A stretch of DNA of 11,819 nucleotides from JADHMP01 sp964617385 (GCA_964617385.1 CAZTYX010000050.1:1-11819), one strand, 5' to 3'; shown: positions 1 through 6,588, counted from the first letter of the stretch. Notes: generated from the letters alone by a model not told the origin. Numbers and translations: made by a program.

Positions 1-2
1 TG

Positions 3-614
3 AACACTTTGGGGCATTTAACCCTTACGGGATCAAAGATTCTATATGCGCGGTATAGTGGCCGTAAAGGCACTGTTGTAGAATTAGACCTCTCAGCAAC
101 CTACACACCGCTGTTTTTAAATAAAAACGACCAACTGAATACAGCCTCCCAATTGCTAAATCCCATTGGAGGACAAGCCAATGGAGGCATCACGCTATCG
201 CATCCGCTGCATGTAAGTGAAAAAAAGGCTTCCAAAGTTAGCGTGCGCTCCGGACTAAAGTGGGTTGAGGCCATACCGATTAGAGGAATTTCAGGGAAAA
301 ATTTTTTAGATCAATATCTTGAAGGCGGATGGTATTATCAAAATCTATTGGCCGAGGATCCATTAAAAAACCAACAACTCTATTTTTTAGCTTTCCCCCA
401 TGGGTTTATAAATCACAGCAGTGCTGCCCAACGCAGCTCCTTTTTTGGCAATCAACTTCCTCCTACCGCTGTGGGCTATGGTCTAGAAGTGGGTTTGGAA
501 TTGAATCGAAAATTACAAATTACACTTTTGGCCAGTCAATTTCTTAATGCCGAAAGCGCAGCCCTTAAAAAAGTGGTGTTGGCGTTACAAGTGAGTTATG
601 TTTTATTAAAATAG
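3..614 (+). CDS. C-terminal part of an unrecognised protein, possibly an outer-membrane beta-barrel (5' truncated by window edge)
   Basis: The reading frame is open from the first bases of the window to a TAG at 612-614. The only early start-like codon is a TTG at 9, so the true start almost certainly lies upstream and this is the last ~203 residues of a longer protein. I do not recognise the family. The visible part has no predicted membrane helix and alternates short hydrophobic or aromatic stretches with polar turns (for example the strands around 'KLQITLLASQFL' and the C-terminal 'VVLALQVSYVLLK'). This pattern fits a beta-rich exported or outer-membrane protein, which is an inference only. 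The C-terminus ends in Lys rather than the usual aromatic residue of a barrel, which weakens that idea. Its stop end overlaps the stop end of the convergent TonB-dependent receptor by 9 bp. The coding frame looks genuine: it is long, and codon use resembles the neighbours. Confidence 0.6.
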   Translation, partial: NTLGHLTLTGSKILYARYSGRKGTVVELDLSATYTPLFLNKNDQLNTASQLLNPIGGQANGGITLSHPLHVSEKKASKVSVRSGLKWVEAIPIRGISGKNFLDQYLEGGWYYQNLLAEDPLKNQQLYFLAFPHGFINHSSAAQRSSFFGNQLPPTAVGYGLEVGLELNRKLQITLLASQFLNAESAALKKVVLALQVSYVLLK

Positions 615-2822
615 CACCCGAATTCCCGCCAAAAAGTGAATGCCCGCTTGCGGATAAAAGCCAGCACCTTCTATGGTTTTTACTTGTTCTGGAACAGACC
701 ACGTGTCGTCATAAGTGTAGAAATAGCCATTGGATTCATAAAAAGTATTAAAAATATTATTAATCAAAAGTGACAATTGGACCTCTTGAGCCCAAGTTAG
801 ATTTTCAAAAAGGTAAACCGCATTCAGGTCAGAGGTAAAATAGGCGTCTAATAGTGAGCTTTCAGCATCAATGTTGCCCATATATTGTCGGCTTACATAT
901 TTAGACAACAAACCCACTTGAAAGCTTGTTGAGGGCGTATAAATAAAAGCGTTTCCTGCTACCACAGCAGGGGAATAGGACAAATTGGTTGTGCCTAAAT
1001 CTGTTATTTTTCCATCGCGTTGAAACTTAAAATCGAGGTTTTTGTTGCTACTCAAAGCCACGTTGGGTTGCCAAATCCAGACTTTTGCCCATTTCAATTT
1101 GGCTTCAACTTCTAGGCCAATACGTCGGCTTTTCCCTACATTTTCTCGAATGGGATAGCCCACTTCGTCTCGAGCACCTGTCAGCACCAATTGGTCTTTA
1201 TAGACCATCCAATAGAGGTTGGCTTGCCATTGGATTCGGTCGGTCTCTTTTCGCCACCCCCATTCAAAATCGTGAAGGGTTTCGGGCTTTGGCGATCCGT
1301 TTTCATAATCGGTGCGATTGGGTTCCCGTTGTGCTTTGGCATAGGAAGCATACAAACGTTGGTGGGGTGCCGTTTGATAGGTAAAACCCACTTTCGGATT
1401 AAAAAAGGTAAAGGCTTCATCCACATTGAATGGCCGTGGACCGTTGAGCGTGCCTTCTGTTTTATAGCTTACATTTCGCACTTGCAAATCCACATATGCG
1501 TTTAAGTTATCAGAAAGTAGATAATTCAGTTTAGCAAAACTGCTGGCCTCTTTTTTAAGTCCATTGCTTTCGTAAAAACGATGTTGTGGCAAAACGTCTC
1601 CAGCTTGTTGTGCCCAAAGTAGTTCGCCAAAATGGTCACCATCATATTGGCTGTACAGAGCACCAAAGTTCCATTGGGCTTTTTCACTCTCATATTGCAA
1701 TCCAACGGTGGCAACATAATAATCATTGTCTAACCATTTTTGAGTTACATTTTCAGTTGATTCAATAGTTTGATTGCCTATAACATAAGGTTGCAATTGT
1801 AGATAATCAAAATTTGTGTTGTTACTAAAACTGATGTTTTGAGTATACCATAGGTCGTTGTATTCTTCGTAAAATCCACGCCCATGGGTGTAATTTAAGC
1901 CAAGCGAAAAGTGCCACGCATCGCTTAAAATTTCTTTCCAATGCAGTTGAAAATGATCTTGAGCGTAATTATCTACTTGGTTATCATAAAATCCGGTAAG
2001 CTTTCCTTGGGGGCTGTATATTTCTCCTGCAGGATTATAGGTTCTGTTTTGTTTTAGGGTCTTTGCATCGAGGCCATACCAGGCTTGATAGGTAATTTCG
2101 TTTCCTCCAAAAGCAACGCCTTTCAAAATTCTTTTATCGTCTTTATAGGCCATTTGAAAAGTATAGCCTTTCAAATTCGATCGGGCACGATCCACATAGC
2201 CATCCGAATGAATTTTGGAAAGCCGACCAGAAAAAACAAAATGATTGTTAAGCAAACCTGTAGAAAAGCGAAGAGTGTTTTTTTGGGTATTAAAGGTTCC
2301 AGCACTAGAAGCTATTTCTGCAAAAGCGTTGGGGGAAAGCCAGTCGGTTTGGAGGTTGAGGCTGGCACCAAAAGCTCCGGGCCCGTTGGTGGAGGTTCCC
2401 ACCCCTCTTTGCAATTGTAAAGATTGAACTGATGAAACCATATCGGGCAAATTGGCCCAAAAGGTACCTTGAGATTCAGCATCATTGTATGGAATGCCGT
2501 TAATGGTCACGTTTACTCTTGTGGCGTCGCTGCCCCGCACACGAATGCCCGTGTAGCCCACACCTGCGCCAGCATCACTGGTGGTTACGATGCCAGGGAG
2601 GTAGTTTAGTAAAATAGGGATGTCTTGCCCCAAATTTCTACTGGCCAAATTTTCTTTGGTCACATTAGAAAAGGTTACGGGTGTATCTTCCGCTGCTCGA
2701 AGGCCTTGGACTTGCACTTCTTCTAAGGATATTGTTTGAAGTGAATCTTGTGGCTGTTGTGCCACAATATGAAAAGCTTTTCCTAACAAAAGCCCCAAAA
2801 AAAGAAATCGTACTGTTTTCAT
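606..2822 (-). CDS. TonB-dependent outer-membrane receptor, predicted thiamine (or thiamine-precursor) uptake
   Basis: This is a 738-residue TonB-dependent receptor that would import a scarce ligand across the outer membrane using energy from TonB-ExbB-ExbD. It begins with a signal peptide (residues 1-21, cleavage near VAQQ). A TonB-box-like segment follows (about 26-40, 'ISLEEVQVQG'), then a plug domain (about 45-160) with the typical 'GIRVRGSDATRVNVTINGIPYND' type core and 'QLQRGVGTS'. The remainder is a 22-strand-type beta-barrel ending in the terminal Phe expected of outer-membrane proteins. Length is normal for the family and there is no N-terminal carboxypeptidase-like domain. The substrate call comes from context: a TPP riboswitch lies directly upstream, and a PnuC-type transporter and a PF01910 thiamine-binding-family gene lie in the operon just before it. 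Thiamine-regulated outer-membrane receptors of this kind are known in Bacteroidota. The ATG start sits at the end of a hairpin. Family certain, substrate inferred. Confidence 0.93.
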   Translation of the reverse strand: MKTVRFLFLGLLLGKAFHIVAQQPQDSLQTISLEEVQVQGLRAAEDTPVTFSNVTKENLASRNLGQDIPILLNYLPGIVTTSDAGAGVGYTGIRVRGSDATRVNVTINGIPYNDAESQGTFWANLPDMVSSVQSLQLQRGVGTSTNGPGAFGASLNLQTDWLSPNAFAEIASSAGTFNTQKNTLRFSTGLLNNHFVFSGRLSKIHSDGYVDRARSNLKGYTFQMAYKDDKRILKGVAFGGNEITYQAWYGLDAKTLKQNRTYNPAGEIYSPQGKLTGFYDNQVDNYAQDHFQLHWKEILSDAWHFSLGLNYTHGRGFYEEYNDLWYTQNISFSNNTNFDYLQLQPYVIGNQTIESTENVTQKWLDNDYYVATVGLQYESEKAQWNFGALYSQYDGDHFGELLWAQQAGDVLPQHRFYESNGLKKEASSFAKLNYLLSDNLNAYVDLQVRNVSYKTEGTLNGPRPFNVDEAFTFFNPKVGFTYQTAPHQRLYASYAKAQREPNRTDYENGSPKPETLHDFEWGWRKETDRIQWQANLYWMVYKDQLVLTGARDEVGYPIRENVGKSRRIGLEVEAKLKWAKVWIWQPNVALSSNKNLDFKFQRDGKITDLGTTNLSYSPAVVAGNAFIYTPSTSFQVGLLSKYVSRQYMGNIDAESSLLDAYFTSDLNAVYLFENLTWAQEVQLSLLINNIFNTFYESNGYFYTYDDTWSVPEQVKTIEGAGFYPQAGIHFLAGIRVLF

Positions 2823-2852
2823 TCGAATGTTTTTATTCGAATAAAAGGGGTG
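2821..2852 (-). promoter_or_regulatory. Putative riboswitch expression platform over the receptor start codon
   Basis: ATTCGAAT occurs twice (2821-2828 and 2835-2842) and is self-complementary. The leader RNA can therefore fold into an 8-bp stem with a 6-nt loop that includes the A and U of the receptor's AUG. A competing 16-nt palindrome (2831-2846) can form a smaller hairpin with the loop UCGA. Next to it, CACCCCTTT on the minus strand (2852 to 2844) is perfectly complementary over 9 nt to AAAGGGGTG at the 5' side of the TPP aptamer (2956 to 2948). This arrangement suggests alternative structures that control initiation rather than termination, since no U-tract follows. The folding direction (which state is ON) cannot be read from the sequence. 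Confidence 0.55.
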
Positions 2853-2880
2853 ATTATTCTTTGGATTAATTGGATTAAAA

Positions 2881-2960
2881 TGTCAATTATTTTCCCTTGG
2901 CGGCATTACCCGCCCAGGTTCAATGGGTGTGATCTCAGCCCTTTGGGCACCCCTTTGAGA
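2881..2960 (-). ncRNA. TPP riboswitch (THI-box) aptamer
   Basis: Read on the minus strand, the segment carries the conserved THI-box blocks in order. These are AGGGGTGCCC, a short P3 hairpin (GCCC-AAA-GGGC), CTGAGA, ACACCC, TTGAACCTG, a P5 hairpin (GGCGG-GTAATG-CCGCC) containing the conserved TAATGCC, and AAGGGAA. P2 forms between GGGTG and CACCC. P1 looks weak: TCTCAA at 2960-2955 could pair with TTGACA at 2886-2881 with one mismatch and a short unpaired insertion. The aptamer begins within a few bases of a promoter -7 box and lies 58 nt before the receptor start codon. It should lower receptor expression when TPP is plentiful, as known for this riboswitch class. It does not precede the transporter and kinase genes, which are upstream of it. 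Confidence 0.93.
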
Positions 2961-2965
2961 TGGGT

Positions 2966-2973
2966 CAAAAATA
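2966..2973 (-). promoter_or_regulatory. Promoter -7 element for the riboswitch-receptor transcript
   Basis: The minus strand reads TATTTTTG, a full match to the Bacteroidota -7 consensus TAnnTTTG. It lies about 6 bp before the riboswitch, so transcription would start at the aptamer's 5' edge. No TTTG is found at the expected -33 position, so the promoter may be weak or factor-dependent. No terminator is visible between the stop of the upstream DUF4301 gene (2982) and this site, so read-through from the salvage operon is possible. Confidence 0.5.
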
Positions 2974-2981
2974 TGAAAAAT

Positions 2982-4484
2982 TTAATTGGTTAGGAGATCA
3001 GTAACTTTTTTTACGGGGTGGAATGTAGCTTTAGGGATTTCTACAAAAAAAGTATTCCAATGCGCCATGCCACCATTCCACAAACCGGGCCACTCGAGCA
3101 CCTTAATTTTTTTTGCGCCAAGGGTTTTATGGGCAATCATGTAGCGTTGATCATCGCTAAACTCATGTAAAGAAAATTTTTCTCCATGCGCATCGGTAAT
3201 GGCACATACCATGAGTACGGGATTGAAATGTGTTGTTTCTCGCATCAATTGTTGGTGCGCAGTGGTGTTTAAATCCAATTCAACCCCTTCCACAATTTGC
3301 AAGTTTCGACCTCTTTTGGAATGCATCCAAAAGGGTCCTCCACCCGGTTTTCCTTCATTTTTGATCATACCACAAACGCGAAGGGGGCGGTTGAGATAAT
3401 CAATTAATTTTTGATGGACCGGTTTTTGGTCTGTCGTAAGTTTAAAGCTTTTATCAAAATGAGATTTAATAAACATTTCTATTGGCGTACTGTCTGTTTT
3501 ATTGCCGTGCTTCTCAAGTGTTTTTAAATGATTAAAAATTTCCTTTTGTATGGAAAGTGTTATACCACCCAACAATTGCATCCAATGAACGGTCAATTCG
3601 TTTTTTTCGCCCCATTGAATATTATCGATGTTTTTTAGCCACACAAAATCACGTTCCATTTGATTTAAATTTTCCAATAATGCGCCATGCCCCCCTTTGC
3701 GAAAAAGCAATTGATCTTCTTCATCCCTTACCCATTGGTTGTATTGGTCTAAAACAGGCGTATCGGTAAGTGGGTGTTGAAAAGAGTACGAAATATCTAT
3801 TGCAGCGTTATGCTTTTCTAAAAATTGATCGGCTAGGGTTTCAAAGGTCTTACGGTATGGCTTGTCGATGGTTAAATGCAGGGCCACCGGTTGGCCGTGA
3901 GGAGCCATTTCAATTGCCTCCTGCAAATGGGCTTCAAAGGGTGTAAAGGCATTGCCACTTTCATCTGTGAAAAAAGGAATTAGCCCCTTGGGCAATTGGC
4001 TATAGCCCAAATGGTTTTCGCTGAGCAAGGCTTCAATAAAGGCATCAAAAAAAGTATCCTCATTCCATTGAAGGGCCTTGGGGTGATGTGCTAGATAAGC
4101 ATATCCTTCAGCAAAAAACGGAAATTGTTTTAAATGGGAAACAAAGGTTTTAAAGTCTTCATTTTCATTTAAAAAACGTTCTAATGCAAAGGAAGCTTTC
4201 TTTTTTTCAGATTGGTATTCGAAGAGGCAGCTAAACATTCGGCTGGCCGCTCCGGAGGCTGGCACAAATTTGACCCACGTTTGTGAACCGTCTTGATTTA
4301 GAAACAATTGAAGTGCCTTTTGTTGTTCTGCAAAAGTCAGTTGATGAATGCCGTCATGGATTGTTGCTGGTTCAAGTTTTTGAAGGGATTGTACGCCTTT
4401 TTGAAGCTGTTCCTCTTGTCTTAAAATCAGTTCTAAAGAGCGCCCTTGAGCAATAATTCTTTTTTGGTCTTTTTCAGTGAGCAT
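2982..4484 (-). CDS. DUF4301 family protein, predicted nucleotidyltransferase-like enzyme
   Basis: This is a 500-residue cytoplasmic protein with no signal peptide or membrane helix. It is recognised as a full-length member of DUF4301, a Bacteroidota-type family with no established function that I know of. Several motifs recall GT-A fold pyrophosphorylases, especially UDP-sugar pyrophosphorylases. 'FVPASGAASRMF' (73-84) resembles the N-terminal nucleotide-binding loop (xAxGxGxRM). 'FRKGGHGALLENLN' (261-274) resembles the PpGHGdxy..L block. 'WLKNIDNI' (282-289) resembles the metal-binding NxDN block. A Gly-rich 'GKPGGGPFW' (378-386) follows. These blocks are seen in the sequence; the nucleotidyltransferase activity is inference. 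The ATG overlaps the end of the upstream kinase gene by 11 bp, so it is the last gene of the five-gene operon and probably translationally coupled. Its role in vitamin salvage, if any, is unknown. Confidence 0.85.
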   Translation of the reverse strand: MLTEKDQKRIIAQGRSLELILRQEEQLQKGVQSLQKLEPATIHDGIHQLTFAEQQKALQLFLNQDGSQTWVKFVPASGAASRMFSCLFEYQSEKKKASFALERFLNENEDFKTFVSHLKQFPFFAEGYAYLAHHPKALQWNEDTFFDAFIEALLSENHLGYSQLPKGLIPFFTDESGNAFTPFEAHLQEAIEMAPHGQPVALHLTIDKPYRKTFETLADQFLEKHNAAIDISYSFQHPLTDTPVLDQYNQWVRDEEDQLLFRKGGHGALLENLNQMERDFVWLKNIDNIQWGEKNELTVHWMQLLGGITLSIQKEIFNHLKTLEKHGNKTDSTPIEMFIKSHFDKSFKLTTDQKPVHQKLIDYLNRPLRVCGMIKNEGKPGGGPFWMHSKRGRNLQIVEGVELDLNTTAHQQLMRETTHFNPVLMVCAITDAHGEKFSLHEFSDDQRYMIAHKTLGAKKIKVLEWPGLWNGGMAHWNTFFVEIPKATFHPVKKVTDLLTN

Positions 4485-5049
4485 ACGAATTGTATAATAG
4501 ATTTTGGAGCGTTTTTGTGGCCTGTTTCATACGGTTTTGATGATTGCCATAAATAGGCGTATAAGGCAATTTGTTTTCGATAAGTGTTTTTTCGAAATAA
4601 TCAAACATGGCTTCTCTGTCGTTAGGGCGGTCTCTTAGGTCGTCTTTTTCCCAAGGAATGTCTGGAGTTGTGAGCAAATAATGGTCATAGTGAAACGCTT
4701 GTGTCCATTGTATAATTTGAGAGCTACAATAGCCGTCAAAATGGGTTTCCGACCAAATTTTAGTAACCCAAATATTGGTGTCACAAAACAAGATTTTATT
4801 TGCGTTTTTAAGGGCTTTATTTTCAGTTTCAATTTGTCCACGGGCAATGGTTTCTAGATCCTCTAGCGTACACACTTCTTTTCGGGTGTCCCATTTGTGT
4901 TGGAGATATGTTCGAGCAAATTCGGGCACCCAGGTGGTTTGAAAAGCTTGAGCTAATGCAGTGGCTAAGGTCGTTTTCCCAGAAGATTCAGGGCCAAACA
5001 ACACCACTCTTAAACAATTGCTGTTTTTTTGATGTAATGCCTTTTCCAT
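4474..5049 (-). CDS. NadR-like P-loop kinase (ribosylnicotinamide-kinase family), candidate vitamin kinase
   Basis: This is a 191-residue cytoplasmic ATPase/kinase with a Walker A loop 'GPESSGKTT' (19-27), 'VPEFARTYL' (41-49), a Walker B-like 'ILFCDTN' (86-92) and 'PDIPWEKDDLRDRPNDRE' (129-146). These are the hallmarks of the kinase domain of NadR. That domain phosphorylates nicotinamide riboside and so traps it in the cell. There is no adenylyltransferase domain, so it is a stand-alone kinase. I chose the ATG at 5049; a TTG at 5055 would add two residues. Either start lies inside the end of the pnuC-like gene (a 40-bp overlap), implying tight coupling with the transporter. Because the cluster also has a PF01910 protein and a TPP riboswitch, the substrate may be thiamine rather than nicotinamide riboside. 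Family assignment is firm and the substrate is open. Confidence 0.85.
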   Translation of the reverse strand: MEKALHQKNSNCLRVVLFGPESSGKTTLATALAQAFQTTWVPEFARTYLQHKWDTRKEVCTLEDLETIARGQIETENKALKNANKILFCDTNIWVTKIWSETHFDGYCSSQIIQWTQAFHYDHYLLTTPDIPWEKDDLRDRPNDREAMFDYFEKTLIENKLPYTPIYGNHQNRMKQATKTLQNLLYNSYAH

Positions 5050-5651
5050 TGCCAATAGCCTAAAATTGCTAGGACCGTAAAGATAACATATTGGAGGCTG
5101 CTGAGGGTTAATCCCTTGTTAAAATAGAGGGGAATCGAAATGGTATTGCCCCCAATCCAAAAAAGCCAATGTTCTATTTTTCTTTTCGCCATTAGCCACA
5201 TGGCCACAAAAAAGAGGCCTGTTGTAAAGGTGTCAATGGGAGCTGTGCTGGTGTTCCATTTCTTGAAAAAAGTATAAACCAAGGCCACAAACAATAGGGT
5301 GGCTAAAAATAAAAAAAAGGCCTGTTTGCGTTCTTTAGCACTGGCTCTTCCGGCCAAATGAATTTCTTTTCCGTTTTGTTTTCGGGTCCAATAGTGCCAT
5401 CCATAGAGACTCATCGCAAAATAGTAGGCGTTAATAAGCATATCGCCCAACAATTCAAACTGCCAAAGTAGATAAACATAAATGGCAGTGGAAATGAGAC
5501 CTGTGGGATATACCCAAACATGGTTTAGCCTAGAATATAAAACACTAGCAATTCCAAAAATAACGGCGGTGGCCTCCAGAATAATTTGCATGGTGGAATA
5601 GGCCTTGTAAGGGCCAAAGAAAAATTCTAAAAGCGACGTTTCTAAGAGCAT
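5010..5651 (-). CDS. PnuC/PnuT-family vitamin transporter (nicotinamide riboside or thiamine)
   Basis: This is a 213-residue integral inner-membrane protein with about seven hydrophobic helices. It shows the typical PnuC features 'VWVYPTGLISTAIYVYLLW' and 'GDMLINAYYFAMSLYGWHYWTRK' near the N-terminal half, plus a C-terminal 'HWLFWIGGNTISIPLYF' segment. PnuC proteins are facilitators that carry an unphosphorylated vitamin into the cell, where a kinase traps it. In Bacteroidota, members next to TPP-regulated receptors are called PnuT and are assigned to thiamine. The neighbouring kinase overlaps its end, and a PF01910 gene precedes it by one base. An in-frame ATG at 5669 would add six residues and overlap the upstream gene by 17 bp; the ATG at 5651 was preferred because 'MLLETSLLEFFFGPY' matches usual family starts. 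Thiamine is the favoured substrate from context, with nicotinamide riboside the alternative. Confidence 0.88.
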   Translation of the reverse strand: MLLETSLLEFFFGPYKAYSTMQIILEATAVIFGIASVLYSRLNHVWVYPTGLISTAIYVYLLWQFELLGDMLINAYYFAMSLYGWHYWTRKQNGKEIHLAGRASAKERKQAFFLFLATLLFVALVYTFFKKWNTSTAPIDTFTTGLFFVAMWLMAKRKIEHWLFWIGGNTISIPLYFNKGLTLSSLQYVIFTVLAILGYWQWKRHYIKKTAIV

Positions 5652-5652
5652 A

Positions 5653-5913
5653 TTAAAAATTAGGCACATAACTGCTACGGTCTCCTTTCATCAGTTTTAT
5701 TTGCATCATCACAGCTTCTTCTTGTTCAAAAACGGATTTAATTTCAGCAGTTAAATAAGCCATTAATGCATCATAATCTCCATAAATTTGTGTGCTTAAA
5801 GGGGTTTCTTTCACCACAAAATCGGCTTTTCGCAAGGTTGAAATAAAAGCCTTAATAGGGGTGCGAAAATCGTCTTTAAGAGGAGTGAGGGTGAGTTCTA
5901 CAGAAATGTTCAT
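5653..5913 (-). CDS. PF01910 thiamine-binding family protein (MTH1187/YkoF-like)
   Basis: This is an 86-residue soluble protein beginning 'MNISVELTLTPLKDDF' and containing 'KETPLSTQIYGDYDALM' (35-51) and 'IKLMKGDRSSYVPNF' at the end. It matches the small ferredoxin-like MTH1187/YkoF family (COG0011), full length for the one-domain type. YkoF of Bacillus binds thiamine and hydroxymethylpyrimidine. One-domain members are thought to oligomerise and bind small ligands. There is no signal peptide, so it acts in the cytoplasm. Its ATG overlaps the stop of the phosphopantetheinyl transferase (ATGA, 4 bp), and its stop is one base from the transporter start. The gene is the strongest protein-level hint that the operon handles thiamine. 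It may buffer, deliver or sense the vitamin; which of these cannot be read from the sequence. Confidence 0.85.
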   Translation of the reverse strand: MNISVELTLTPLKDDFRTPIKAFISTLRKADFVVKETPLSTQIYGDYDALMAYLTAEIKSVFEQEEAVMMQIKLMKGDRSSYVPNF

Positions 5914-6548
5914 GTGCTTGTTTTTTTTGGATTAGCAAGAGTAACACAATAGTCTTTAAATTCAAAAAAGTGAAGGTTAAAAGGGTGTTGGACTCCATTG
6001 TGAAACAATGTGCCCTGGCCCTTTGTTGCGCCCCATTGAAAAGCATTGATAAATATTTGATTGGCAAAATGGATGCCGGGGGTGTTAAATACTTTGTATA
6101 TCGCTTCTTTTGCCGTCCAAATTTTGGTGTATTGTTCAATTTGATGATCTATTTCAATTTGTTCCCTTTCATTGGGATGCAAAAAACGCACAGCAATAGG
6201 CACTATTTTATTTTGATAATACTCTACATCTATACCCACTGGGGTTTTGGCAATGGCCACTGCGGCTACATTTTTGGTGTGACTGATGGAAAGAAAGCGG
6301 CCATCGGTCAAATAGGGTGCACCATTGGCTTCATACTGATGCAATTGTGGGGCAATGTCGTATTTTTTTAATAATTGACGTATGGCCAAGTAACCTTTTC
6401 GATGCATATTGCTCTTACGCATTGACAAACGCTTCTGCGCTTGTGCAGAAAGCGTGAGTCCCTGTGTCAATTCACGTTCACTTTCGGTAATCTGCCATAG
6501 GGCAATATCTATTCCAGGGTCAATAATTTCTTTATAGCATTCAGGCAT
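5910..6548 (-). CDS. 4'-phosphopantetheinyl transferase superfamily (Sfp/AcpT-like)
   Basis: This 212-residue enzyme transfers the phosphopantetheine arm of coenzyme A to a serine of a carrier protein. Seen motifs are 'FLSISHT' (85-91), 'VGIDVEYY' (104-111, with the Mg-binding Asp and Glu) and 'IWTAKEAIYKVF' (143-154), the three signature blocks of Sfp-type transferases. I chose the ATG at 6548. An upstream in-frame ATG at 6599 would add 17 residues that do not look family-like, and it lies upstream of the predicted transcription start. The gene is divergent from ahcY and is first in the five-gene operon, overlapping the PF01910 gene by 4 bp. No carrier protein, polyketide or peptide synthase gene is nearby, so it may be the housekeeping enzyme for acyl carrier protein. 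Why it leads a vitamin operon is not evident. Confidence 0.9.
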   Translation of the reverse strand: MPECYKEIIDPGIDIALWQITESERELTQGLTLSAQAQKRLSMRKSNMHRKGYLAIRQLLKKYDIAPQLHQYEANGAPYLTDGRFLSISHTKNVAAVAIAKTPVGIDVEYYQNKIVPIAVRFLHPNEREQIEIDHQIEQYTKIWTAKEAIYKVFNTPGIHFANQIFINAFQWGATKGQGTLFHNGVQHPFNLHFFEFKDYCVTLANPKKTST

Positions 6549-6578
6549 TTGAAATTGCAGAGAAAGGTTGTAATTTTG
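6548..6578 (+). promoter_or_regulatory. ahcY promoter (Bacteroidota type)
   Basis: TTTG at 6548-6551 and TAATTTTG at 6571-6578 are separated by 19 bp. This is a full match to the Bacteroidota consensus TTTG-N19-TAnnTTTG. It predicts a start of transcription near 6585 and a leader of under 20 nt before the ATG at 6602. The -33 element overlaps the start codon of the divergent transferase gene. Confidence 0.75.
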
Positions 6579-6588
6579 CTGTTCAAAA

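Noticed and set aside
1085..1505. Open frames on both strands inside the TonB-dependent receptor gene
   Set aside because: They overlap a continuous 738-residue receptor with uniform barrel character, and the alternatives show no motifs.
2860..2886. Short direct repeats (GGATTAA) between the aptamer and the receptor
   Set aside because: The sequence is AT-rich and only two copies are present, so this is expected by chance in this spacer; it was not called as a repeat or operator.
5970..6371. Plus-strand open frame of 133 codons opposite the phosphopantetheinyl transferase
   Set aside because: It is antisense to a gene with clear catalytic motifs and its translation has no recognisable family pattern; it is a shadow frame.
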